In this document: piece by piece, positions 34,196 through 41,639 of the stretch
Layout: each line of letters begins with the position of its first letter
Numbering within the stretch: the first letter of the stretch is position 1
Assembly (NCBI RefSeq): GCF_025631005.1
Contig: NZ_JAOTPL010000015.1
Coordinates: 18,553-82,552, forward strand
From: Haoranjiania flava
GTDB lineage: Bacteria > Bacteroidota > Bacteroidia > Chitinophagales > Chitinophagaceae
Direction: 5' to 3'
Length of the DNA stretch: 64,000 nt
Notes under the pieces: model-generated
Told to the model about the DNA's origin: nothing
Database searches by the model: none
Seen by the model: the letters and a program-made list of their open reading frames with translations, nothing else
Translations under genes and position numbers: made by a program

Positions 34196-35377
34196 TTATA
34201 TTTTATCGCAGCAGGAAATAATTATTTCGCAGGCACGGATGAGTTCTTCTTTGGAAATGGTCAGCGGGGGCGCAAAACGCAGGGCCTCGGAGCGGAATAA
34301 GAACCAGTCGGTGATCAGCCCGTTTTCTATACAGGCATGAATAACTTTTTTATTGGTTTCAAAGCTGTCGAAATACACTGCTGCCCAGAGGCCGGCAGTA
34401 TGCAGTTTCTTTATCCTGGAATGTTTTAGTTTTTCTTTGATAATGATTTCTTTCTCTGCTATTTCATCCATGAACTTCCCGTATAGCAATACTTCCAGCG
34501 CCGCCTTTCCTGCTACGCAAGATACAGGGTGCCCGCCGAAAGTGCTCATATGGCCCAGCACGGGGGCTGCCATCAGTGTGTCCATGATCTTTTTATCGGC
34601 AATGAAAGCGCCAATCGGCATACCGCCGCCCAATGCCTTGCCCAGCAGCAGTATGTCGGGCACTACCTGGTATTGCTCAAATGCCCACAGCGTGCCGGTT
34701 CTGCCGAAGCCGGCCTGTATTTCATCGAAGATCAGCAGTGTGCCTGTTTGTGTACATTTTTCGCGGATCTTTTTTATCCATTCTATATCCGGTTTAATGA
34801 TGCCTGCCTCTGCCTGCACCGTTTCCATAATTACACAGGCCGTGCTATGATCTATCAGGCCAGCCATGGCTTCATCATTATATTCAGCGTGTATAATGCC
34901 GGGTAACAATGGCCGGAATGCACTCCGGAAGTATTCATCGCCTATAATGCTAAGCGCGCCCTGGGTAGAACCGTGATAGCTTTTATTGAATGCCACTATA
35001 TTCGGCCTGCCTGTAAAGCGCTTGGCCAGCTTCATGGCGCCTTCCGTAGCCTCGGCGCCACTATTGGTGTAATACACACAATTCAGATTTCCGGGCAATA
35101 GATCTGCCAGCATTTTTGCGTACTGTACCTGTGGCGCTTCAATAAATTCGCCGTAAACGATCACATGCATGTAATCAGAGATTTGCCTGTTGATGGCATC
35201 AATCACCTTTGGGTGAGAATGGCCGATGTTGCAGACACTGAAACCTGAAATTAAATCTATGTACTGTTTGCCATTGGTATCATATTGGTAAATGCCTTCA
35301 GCTTTCCTGATCTCAATGCCCATTGGTTCGGGCGAAGTCTGGCCTACATGCTGAAGGAACAATTGTCTGTTATGCAT
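34196..35377 (-). CDS. Class III PLP-dependent aminotransferase
   Basis: A 393-residue fold-type I enzyme of the acetylornithine/ornithine/omega-amino acid aminotransferase group. It has Y-T-N-S-G-A-E-A-T-E-G-A-M-K-L-A (102-117) for phosphate binding, L-I-F-D-E-I-Q-A-G-F-G-R-T-G (215-228) and the PLP lysine K247 in L-L-G-K-A-L-G-G-G-M-P-I-G-A. Such enzymes move the omega-amino group of ornithine, lysine, beta-alanine or similar compounds. No arginine or lysine pathway gene is adjacent; the GNAT three bases downstream is the only operon partner. The substrate is therefore open. Confidence 0.9.
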   Translation of the reverse strand: MHNRQLFLQHVGQTSPEPMGIEIRKAEGIYQYDTNGKQYIDLISGFSVCNIGHSHPKVIDAINRQISDYMHVIVYGEFIEAPQVQYAKMLADLLPGNLNCVYYTNSGAEATEGAMKLAKRFTGRPNIVAFNKSYHGSTQGALSIIGDEYFRSAFRPLLPGIIHAEYNDEAMAGLIDHSTACVIMETVQAEAGIIKPDIEWIKKIREKCTQTGTLLIFDEIQAGFGRTGTLWAFEQYQVVPDILLLGKALGGGMPIGAFIADKKIMDTLMAAPVLGHMSTFGGHPVSCVAGKAALEVLLYGKFMDEIAEKEIIIKEKLKHSRIKKLHTAGLWAAVYFDSFETNKKVIHACIENGLITDWFLFRSEALRFAPPLTISKEELIRACEIIISCCDKI

Positions 35378-35402
35378 CCGTGAATATTTAATGTTTTAAT
35401 AA

Positions 35403-35420
35403 TCCCGATAATTATCGGGA
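35403..35420. repeat. Perfect 18-base palindrome
   Basis: TCCCGATAATTATCGGGA stands 26 bases upstream of the aminotransferase start. It has no T-run and is not placed behind a gene, so it is not a terminator for either neighbour. It may be an operator or a member of an interspersed palindrome family. Confidence 0.5.
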
Positions 35421-35616
35421 AACTTTGCGTCCGCTACTTTATCCTGGTGTTTAATAATTTGGAATAGTGCGAACTTCGCATTCGCTTCCTGCAGCAAATT
35501 TACAGAACTTACTGCCTATATTTGAAGATACTTTTTTAAAACCAAAACAGTTTATTATTAAGGATTTAAATAAATCAGGTACGCTTTTTGCAAGATAATT
35601 ACTAAAGATAAATATT

Positions 35617-36015
35617 ATGGAAGGGTTTAAATCAAACATCGAAAAAGACACTTTAGCAAATGAAAATTTCCGCCAGGTATTGTACACAGGCAAACATTCA
35701 CAGCTTGTGCTGATGAGTATTGCACCAGGCAGCGAGATCGGTATAGAAACACACAAGGAAAACGACCAGTTCTTTCGTTTTGAGGCTGGAGAAGGCTATG
35801 TTTTGATAGATGGTAACCAATATGATGTTTCAGATGGCGATGCGGTGATTGTTCCTGCAGGGGCAGAACACAACGTTGTAAACAAATCAAGCTCTGAGGC
35901 GCTGAAACTGTATACACTTTATTCTCCTCCACACCACAAAGACGGTATTGTGCGCAGCACAAAGGAAGACGCAGAGGCTAATGAAGAAGATTTTGACGGA
36001 CAGACTACTGAATAG
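35617..36015 (+). CDS. Cupin-domain protein
   Basis: A 132-residue single-domain cupin. The two half-motifs are visible: G-S-E-I-G-I-E-T-H-K-E-N-D-Q-F-F-R-F-E-A-G-E-G (about 44-66) with His and Glu ligands, and P-A-G-A-E-H-N-V-V-N with a second His. These would bind a divalent metal. It resembles small cupins of the mannose-6-phosphate-isomerase type fold but is too short for that enzyme. The C-terminus is acidic (EEDFDGQTTE). Function unknown. It has its own terminator at 36033-36065. Confidence 0.85.
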   Translation: MEGFKSNIEKDTLANENFRQVLYTGKHSQLVLMSIAPGSEIGIETHKENDQFFRFEAGEGYVLIDGNQYDVSDGDAVIVPAGAEHNVVNKSSSEALKLYTLYSPPHHKDGIVRSTKEDAEANEEDFDGQTTE

Positions 36016-36032
36016 CTATAAAACTATCAATG

Positions 36033-36065
36033 GAAGCAGGTGGATTTTTCTGCCTGCTTTTTTGT
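36033..36065 (+). terminator. Terminator of the cupin gene
   Basis: Stem AAGCAGG/CCTGCTT (36034-36040 with 36053-36059) with a 12-base loop and a following T-run, 18 bases behind the stop codon. Confidence 0.8.
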
Positions 36066-36306
36066 ATAGGGTTGTTGCTATCATTTGATTTAGACATACG
36101 ATGGCATTATTTATTGCTACGCCTGAGTTTACGTGAAAGCTTCCTCAAAGGCTATTCCTGACAAGAACGTCAATAATAATGCACATGCAATAACCCTTAA
36201 TGATTAAAATATTTATACCAGGCGGGAATGCGTATTCTGCCGATAACTACCGGGAAAGCTGGAAAACAAATAAAAACCTACATGAAATAAGAAATTTTTA
36301 AGGCAG
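36066..36306. other. Gene-free stretch before the HEPN/MNT pair
   Basis: About 240 bases without an open frame worth naming and without an obvious hairpin. Nothing is recognised. Confidence 0.4.
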
Positions 36307-36633
36307 TTAGCCTTCATCCGGTTGGTTTTCATTATCTTTTTTATAAAACAATATGCCCTCTTCGCGAATATGTTTTAGAAGGGCAATGTTGTTTATGGTA
36401 GCGATATGCTGTACATCGAATTTATACAAAAAACCTAATGCTTCCAGTTGCTCTTCAAGTAAATATATGCTGTCTGTTGACAGATTTTTTCCGGCAACTA
36501 CAAGGTCAATATCAGAGCCGTTTCTATAATTCCCTTTGGCTCTTGAGCCATATAGAATAGCCTCTTCCACAAAATTGTTTTGCGAAAAAACGCGCTGAAT
36601 TTCTTTAATAATATTTTGGTCTAAGCCGTACAT
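36307..36633 (-). CDS. MNT-type minimal nucleotidyltransferase (antitoxin-like)
   Basis: A 108-residue protein with the nucleotidyltransferase motif G-S-R-A-K-G-N-Y-R-N-G-S-D-I-D-L (GSx10DxD, G29-S30 to D41-x-D43). The frame is open far upstream, overlapping the HEPN gene, but ATG 36633 (MYGLDQNIIKEI) is the natural start of this small domain. MNT proteins next to HEPN genes act as antitoxins that can modify the HEPN toxin with adenylyl groups. It lies 25 bases downstream of the HEPN gene on the same strand. Both catalytic Asp residues are present, so it may be active. Confidence 0.87.
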   Translation of the reverse strand: MYGLDQNIIKEIQRVFSQNNFVEEAILYGSRAKGNYRNGSDIDLVVAGKNLSTDSIYLLEEQLEALGFLYKFDVQHIATINNIALLKHIREEGILFYKKDNENQPDEG

Positions 36634-36658
36634 TGTTTGGAATTTATTGAGAAGTTTT

Positions 36659-37066
36659 TTATATTTCTTTTTCCAGTCTTGTCTCAAGCTGTTGAAATAA
36701 AATATGGTAATTGCTGAAAATAGCTTTTGCAATCTCTTCAGCAGTTGCTTCATCGTATATTTGCGAAGTACGTTCACGCGATCTTTTTATGCCTCTCCAT
36801 CCATCTTCGTCATTGATATACCCATCCTGGAGCGCCTGCTGCAATACAGGATTAGGGCCTGCAATGTCGGTATAGCCTTTGTATCGTAGCAGATCCTGCA
36901 AAGTTTTCCAGGCTAATTCATAAGTGTATTCAAATCGCTGAATAAGCCCTTCTGCCTCCAGTTCACTTAAATCTTCAAGTGACTTATTCTCTACAACTTC
37001 CAACAGTTTTTTGAGCGCTTTTTTAAAACTATGAAATCTTTGTTGCCAGCGTATATCTGTTTCCAT
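36659..37066 (-). CDS. HEPN-family protein (HI0074-like), toxin partner of MNT
   Basis: A 135-residue all-alpha protein of the 'nucleotidyltransferase substrate-binding' HEPN family: R-F-E-Y-T-Y-E-L-A-W-K-T-L-Q-D (44-58), then P-V-L-Q-Q-A (73-78) and S-R-E-R-T-S-Q-I-Y-D (96-105). HEPN ribonucleases use an R-x(4-6)-H motif. Here the register gives R97-x4-Q102, so the usual His is Gln. It is the first gene of the pair with the MNT protein. Whether it is an RNase without the His, or only an adaptor for the MNT enzyme, is open. Confidence 0.83.
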   Translation of the reverse strand: METDIRWQQRFHSFKKALKKLLEVVENKSLEDLSELEAEGLIQRFEYTYELAWKTLQDLLRYKGYTDIAGPNPVLQQALQDGYINDEDGWRGIKRSRERTSQIYDEATAEEIAKAIFSNYHILFQQLETRLEKEI

Positions 37067-37103
37067 AAGAGCATTTTATCAAAAATACATTTAGTTTATA
37101 AAT

Positions 37104-37136
37104 AAAAAAAGCAGCTGGGCGATCAGCTGCTTTTTA
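37104..37136. terminator. Bidirectional terminator beside dnaK
   Basis: Stem AAAAAGCAGCTG/CAGCTGCTTTTT with a six-base loop (37106-37117 with 37124-37135). Read on the minus strand it ends the dnaK message, 20 bases behind its stop at 37155. Confidence 0.9.
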
Positions 37137-37154
37137 TTAAATTTTCAATACTCA

Positions 37155-39065
37155 CTACTTCACTTCCTCAAATTCTGCGTCCTGTACATTATCGCCGCCG
37201 CCGGCAGTATTGCCCTGTTCAGGCCCTTGTTGTGCGCCTGCATTTGGCTGGCCGTCCTGCGGCTGCTGTGTTTTATAGATGTCTTCACTTGCAGCAGTCC
37301 ATGCTGTATTCATCTCTTCAATAGCCTTATCTATTGCAGCAATGTCCTGCAGTTTGTGTGCTTCTTTCAGTTTGGTCAGAGCGCTGTCGATCGGTTCTTT
37401 TTTATCGGCAGGGATTTTATCTCCGAATTCCTTGACCTGTTTTTCAGTCTGGAATATCAAAGCGTCTGCCTGGTTCAGTTTATCAACTTTCTCTCTTTCT
37501 GCTTTATCGGAAGCCTCGTTGGCTTTAGCCTCAGCTTTCATTTTTTCGATCTCTTCTTTGTTCAGGCCGCTTCCTGCTTCAATACGTATTTTCTGTTCCT
37601 TGCCTGTACCTTTATCCTTGGCAGTTACGTTAAGGATGCCGTTGGCATCAATGTCGAAAGTAACTTCAATCTGAGGTACACCGCGCGGAGCCGGTGGAAT
37701 ACCGTCTAAGTTAAACACACCCAGGCTCTTGTTGTCCTTAGCCATGGAGCGCTCACCCTGTAATACATGGATCTGCACGCCGGGCTGGTTGTCGCTTGCC
37801 GTAGAGAACACTTCTTTCTTCTGGGTAGGGATGGTAGTGTTGGCAGGTATCATTGGCGTCATAACGCTTCCCATAGTTTCTATACCTAAGGTCAGCGGGG
37901 TAACGTCGAGCAGCAATACATCTTTCACTTCACCCGTTAATACCGCGCCCTGGATTGCTGCACCAATGGCAACTACTTCATCAGGGTTTACACCTTTGTG
38001 CGGTTTCTTTCCGAAGAACTGTTCAACCAGTTCCTGCACTTTAGGGATACGTGTAGAACCGCCCACCAGGATTATTTCATCAATTTCAGATTTTGAATAG
38101 CCTGCATCTTTCAGAGCCACTTCACAAGGTTTCAGGCATCTTTCAAACAAGCTGTCTGATAACTGCTCAAATTTTGCCCTTGATAATTTTCTTACCAGGT
38201 GTTTAGGCACACCGTCAACAGCAGTGATGTAAGGCAGGTTTATTTCTGTTTCTGTGGAAGAAGACAATTCAATCTTAGCTTTTTCAGCTGCTTCTTTCAA
38301 ACGCTGCCATGCCATAGGGTCTTTGCGCAGATCAATGGCTTCATCATTTTTAAATTCATTTGCCAGCCAGTCCATGATCACTTTATCAAAGTCGTCACCA
38401 CCCAGGTGTGTGTCCCCGTTGGTAGATTTTACTTCAAAAACACCATCACCGAGGTCAAGAATGGAGATATCAAAAGTACCGCCACCCAGGTCAAATACTG
38501 CGATCTTGTGTTCCCTGCCACCTTTGTCCAGGCCATAGGCTAACGCTGCTGCTGTGGGTTCATTTACAATACGGCGCACGTTCAGCCCTGCGATCTCGCC
38601 GGCTTCTTTGGTAGCCTGGCGCTGAGAATCGTTGAAATATGCAGGTACAGTGATCACAGCTTCGTTCACTTCCTGTCCAAGATAGTCTTCTGCAGTTTTT
38701 TTCATCTTCTGCAGGATCATAGCAGAAATTTCCTGCGGAGTGTAATGCCGGCCTTCGATTTCCACGCGCACAGTATCATTGTCGCCTTTTACTATTTTAT
38801 AACTTTCGTGTTCTTTTTCAGAACCAATTTCATCGTACTTACGGCCCATGAATCTTTTGATACTCATGATCGTATTTTCAGGGTTAGTAATGGCCTGGCG
38901 TTTTGCAGGATCACCCACTTTACGTTCGCCGTTCTTTAAAAAAGCAACGATGGAAGGCGTGGTACGGCGGCCTTCTTCATTGGCAATTACAACAGGTTCG
39001 TTACCTTCCATTACGGAAACGCAACTGTTAGTTGTACCTAAGTCTATTCCTATAATCTTTCCCAT
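37155..39065 (-). CDS. dnaK: Hsp70 chaperone DnaK
   Basis: The 636-residue chaperone binds exposed hydrophobic segments of proteins in an ATP-driven cycle with DnaJ and GrpE. It opens with I-G-I-D-L-G-T-T-N-S-C-V-S-V, has I-V-N-E-P-T-A-A-A-L-A-Y-G, F-D-L-G-G-G-T-F-D-I-S and V-G-G-S-T-R-I-P-K in the ATPase domain, and the substrate-binding domain with L-L-D-V-T-P-L-T-L-G-I-E-T. The tail is rich in Gly, Gln and Asn and ends E-F-E-E-V-K. grpE and dnaJ are not adjacent. About 250 bases of leader region up to 39316 hold no further gene. Confidence 0.97.
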   Translation of the reverse strand: MGKIIGIDLGTTNSCVSVMEGNEPVVIANEEGRRTTPSIVAFLKNGERKVGDPAKRQAITNPENTIMSIKRFMGRKYDEIGSEKEHESYKIVKGDNDTVRVEIEGRHYTPQEISAMILQKMKKTAEDYLGQEVNEAVITVPAYFNDSQRQATKEAGEIAGLNVRRIVNEPTAAALAYGLDKGGREHKIAVFDLGGGTFDISILDLGDGVFEVKSTNGDTHLGGDDFDKVIMDWLANEFKNDEAIDLRKDPMAWQRLKEAAEKAKIELSSSTETEINLPYITAVDGVPKHLVRKLSRAKFEQLSDSLFERCLKPCEVALKDAGYSKSEIDEIILVGGSTRIPKVQELVEQFFGKKPHKGVNPDEVVAIGAAIQGAVLTGEVKDVLLLDVTPLTLGIETMGSVMTPMIPANTTIPTQKKEVFSTASDNQPGVQIHVLQGERSMAKDNKSLGVFNLDGIPPAPRGVPQIEVTFDIDANGILNVTAKDKGTGKEQKIRIEAGSGLNKEEIEKMKAEAKANEASDKAEREKVDKLNQADALIFQTEKQVKEFGDKIPADKKEPIDSALTKLKEAHKLQDIAAIDKAIEEMNTAWTAASEDIYKTQQPQDGQPNAGAQQGPEQGNTAGGGDNVQDAEFEEVK

Positions 39066-39366
39066 ATTCTTAAATTGTATTTTTATTGTTTAAATATTAC
39101 AGTTCATTTTGTTCAATCTTTGTGCCATAGCGGCATGTATGGAAATAATGTCAGTGTATTGTTTATAAATCTTTTAAATAAATATATTTTGGCAGATTCG
39201 TTAAATGATTGATTGCCAGTTTGACCAGAGGAGAATTGTTTTTAATCCTACCGCATTTATGAACGTCTAACAGGCAGTATACAGTGAATAAATGATAAAT
39301 TGAGTGTGTTAAAATATGCTCATTTTGATTAACAGCAACCTGATTAAAAACCTAAAAAGCTTTCAG
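39066..39366. other. Region between dnaK and the repeat protein gene
   Basis: About 300 bases holding the divergent promoters of dnaK and the secreted repeat protein. I do not see a CIRCE element or another heat-shock operator with confidence. No gene is seen. Confidence 0.4.
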
Positions 39367-39804
39367 ATGAAGTCAACAATAATATCTTTTACAGCATGCT
39401 TTATTTTCCTGTTTTCGGTGAACACCACATCAGCACAGGCAAAAGATACCATGGCGCATAGTAATAACCCACAGCTAAATGTGGGCGAGATTGTCAATGT
39501 GATGAACCAGATTACCAGGGTTTTAAAAAATATTCCTGTGGAAGCCGTTGCCGACAAAGCAGTGGTGGTAACCAAAGACGCCATATCTTCCATTGACTGG
39601 AACAATATAAAACAGGAAACCGTGCAGGAACTGAAAGATGCACAAAGCGAGCTTAAAAAAATCGACTGGAATGACGTAGGCAATCAACTTACTGTTGCCA
39701 TCAATGAAGCTCAGAAAACCATCAATTCCATTGATTGGGGAAAAATAGGCGATCAAATTCAAAAAGCCAATGAAAAGATCGATAAGGTGATCCATACAAA
39801 ATAG
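39367..39804 (+). CDS. Small secreted protein with three IDW repeats
   Basis: A 145-residue protein with signal peptide M-K-S-T-I-I-S-F-T-A-C-F-I-F-L-F-S-V-N-T-T-S-A-Q. Its C-terminal half holds three units of about 22-24 residues that each begin with I-D-W: I-D-W-N-N-I, I-D-W-N-D-V and I-D-W-G-K-I, each followed by an amphipathic helix with Gln, Glu and Lys. Between signal and repeats lies V-G-E-I-V-N-V-M-N-Q-I. It would be a helical periplasmic or surface protein. The ATG at 39367 is chosen because it gives the signal peptide. I do not recognise a family function. It is followed by a terminator and then by guaB. Confidence 0.75.
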   Translation: MKSTIISFTACFIFLFSVNTTSAQAKDTMAHSNNPQLNVGEIVNVMNQITRVLKNIPVEAVADKAVVVTKDAISSIDWNNIKQETVQELKDAQSELKKIDWNDVGNQLTVAINEAQKTINSIDWGKIGDQIQKANEKIDKVIHTK

Positions 39805-39824
39805 TTTTTGTTTTATTTAGTTTT

Positions 39825-39862
39825 AAGAGGCTGAAGCAATAACTGCGGCAGCCTCTTTTTAT
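39825..39862 (+). terminator. Terminator of the repeat-protein gene
   Basis: Stem AAGAGGCTG/CAGCCTCTT (39825-39833 with 39849-39857) with a 15-base loop and a T-run, 20 bases after the stop. Confidence 0.88.
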
Positions 39863-40062
39863 TACGTTTTTTCAGTTTATTCCGTAAACGATACCCAAAA
39901 GAAATTATTTCCGGGTAACAGTGTTTTGCAGCTTTCCCGCTATAAACTGCTAATTGACAATTACCAACAATCAGTTTTTCTGAAGATATACCTGGATGCA
40001 TGGAATTTTGCAACCAGCCCTTTTGCATCGCAGCAAAAATTTCATTTTTTATAAAATTGCTT

Positions 40063-40070
40063 TACCTTTG
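40063..40070 (+). promoter_or_regulatory. -7 box of guaB, abutting the start codon
   Basis: TACCTTTG fits TAnnTTTG and is followed by only CGC and then the ATG at 40074. The transcript should begin at or very near the start codon. Confidence 0.5.
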
Positions 40071-40073
40071 CGC

Positions 40074-41561
40074 ATGGCAACAATAAATCCCGATTCTACA
40101 GCACAAAAAAGGTTTTACGGCACCGGCCTCACATTCGATGATGTACTGATGATGCCGAATTACAGCGATGTCTTACCCAAAGATGTAAACATTCAGACAC
40201 AACTTACCAAAAACATCAGGCTCAATATTCCCATGCTCTCTGCAGCTATGGATACAGTTACTGAAGCGCAGATGGCCATTGCCCTGGCCAGAGAAGGCGG
40301 CGTGGGTATTTTGCATAAAAGCATGTCTATTGAGCGGCAGGCAGAGCAGGCGCGCAAGGTAAAGAGAAGTGAAAGCGGCCTGATACTCGATCCGGTGACT
40401 ATGGGCCCGGATGCCACTATTGGCGAGGCTTTGCGCATGATGAAGGAAAATAAGATCGGGGGTATTCCTGTTGTGGATGAAAATTTTCTCCTGGTAGGCA
40501 TTCTCACCAACCGCGATCTTCGTTTTGAGACGAATATGAAGAAAAAGGTCAGTGAGATCATGACAAAAGATAACCTGGTTGTGGCGCCGGAAGGCACTGA
40601 TCTGAGGAAAGCTGAGAAAATCTTCCGCCAGAATAAAGTAGAAAAGCTACCGGTGGTAGATAAAAAAGGCAAGCTTACAGGCCTGATCACTTATCGGGAT
40701 ATTTTACAGGTGCAGAACAATCCCAATGCTGTGAAAGATGAATTCGGCAGGCTGGTTGTGGGCGGGGCGCTGGGCATTACCAACGACCTGCTGGAACGCG
40801 CTGAAGCGCTGATGCACGTAGGCGTGGATGTGGTAACGCTCGACAGCTCGCACGGGCACAGCAAGGGCGTAGTAGACGCATTGAAAAAACTCAAATCGAA
40901 TTTTAAAGAATTGCAGGTAATTGCGGGAAATGTAGCAACGGCAGCGGGCGCTAAAATGCTGGCAGATGCAGGCGCTGATGCGGTAAAAGTAGGTATCGGC
41001 CCAGGATCTATCTGTACCACGCGGATCATTGCAGGCGCAGGCGTACCGCAGCTTTCGGCTATTATGGATGTGGCCGGTGCATTGAAACCGAGAAACATTC
41101 CGGTGATTGCAGACGGTGGTATACGCTACACCGGAGACCTGGTTAAAGCACTGGCTGCAGGTGGCGATGTGGTCATGATGGGAAGCATTTTTGCAGGAAC
41201 CGAGGAAAGCCCCGGAGAAACCATTATTTACGAAGGAAGAAAATTCAAACAATACCGTGGCATGGGCAGCATTGGCGCCATGCAGCAGGGTAGTGGCGAC
41301 CGTTATTTCCAGGACGAAGTGGAAGCAAAGAAGCTGGTGCCGGAAGGTATAGAAGGACGCGTAGCTTACAAAGGTTACGTAAGTGAGATTGTGGCCCAGT
41401 TTGTTGGCGGCTTGCGTGCCGGTATGGGGCTTACAGGATCTAAAGATATCCGTGCTTTGCAACAGGCTACCTTTGTACAGATCACCAATGCGGGCATGCG
41501 TGAGAGCCATGCGCACGACGTGGAGATCACCAAGGAATCGCCTAACTACAGCCGCAAGTAA
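40074..41561 (+). CDS. guaB: Inosine-5'-monophosphate dehydrogenase
   Basis: Catalyses the NAD-dependent oxidation of IMP to XMP, the committed step to GMP. Its 495 residues from ATG 40074 (MATINPDSTAQKRFYGTGLTFDDVLMMP) are of normal length. A pair of CBS domains (about 100-210, with I-G-G-I-P-V-V-D-E and V-E-K-L-P-V-V-D-K) is inserted in the barrel. The catalytic loop reads G-I-G-P-G-S-I-C-T-T-R, with the active Cys, and the mobile flap carries K-Q-Y-R-G-M-G-S-I-G-A-M. An upstream in-frame extension exists but would place the start before the promoter. It is convergent with htpG, sharing a terminator. Confidence 0.97.
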   Translation: MATINPDSTAQKRFYGTGLTFDDVLMMPNYSDVLPKDVNIQTQLTKNIRLNIPMLSAAMDTVTEAQMAIALAREGGVGILHKSMSIERQAEQARKVKRSESGLILDPVTMGPDATIGEALRMMKENKIGGIPVVDENFLLVGILTNRDLRFETNMKKKVSEIMTKDNLVVAPEGTDLRKAEKIFRQNKVEKLPVVDKKGKLTGLITYRDILQVQNNPNAVKDEFGRLVVGGALGITNDLLERAEALMHVGVDVVTLDSSHGHSKGVVDALKKLKSNFKELQVIAGNVATAAGAKMLADAGADAVKVGIGPGSICTTRIIAGAGVPQLSAIMDVAGALKPRNIPVIADGGIRYTGDLVKALAAGGDVVMMGSIFAGTEESPGETIIYEGRKFKQYRGMGSIGAMQQGSGDRYFQDEVEAKKLVPEGIEGRVAYKGYVSEIVAQFVGGLRAGMGLTGSKDIRALQQATFVQITNAGMRESHAHDVEITKESPNYSRK

Positions 41562-41582
41562 ATTTCAAAAGTTTTACTACAA

Positions 41583-41622
41583 TAAAAAAAGTACCCGTAG
41601 AAAAGATCCGGGTACTTTTTTT
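41583..41622. terminator. Shared bidirectional terminator of guaB and htpG
   Basis: Stem AAAAGTACCCG/CGGGTACTTTT (around 41587-41597 and 41609-41619) with an 11-base loop, with A-runs on the left and T-runs on the right. It serves both convergent genes. Confidence 0.92.
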
Positions 41623-41639
41623 GTATAGGTTTAATAGTA

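Noticed and set aside
36307..36777. Longer version of the MNT gene starting at 36777
   Set aside because: The extra 48 codons overlap the HEPN gene, and the first residues of the minimal nucleotidyltransferase domain begin at ATG 36633.
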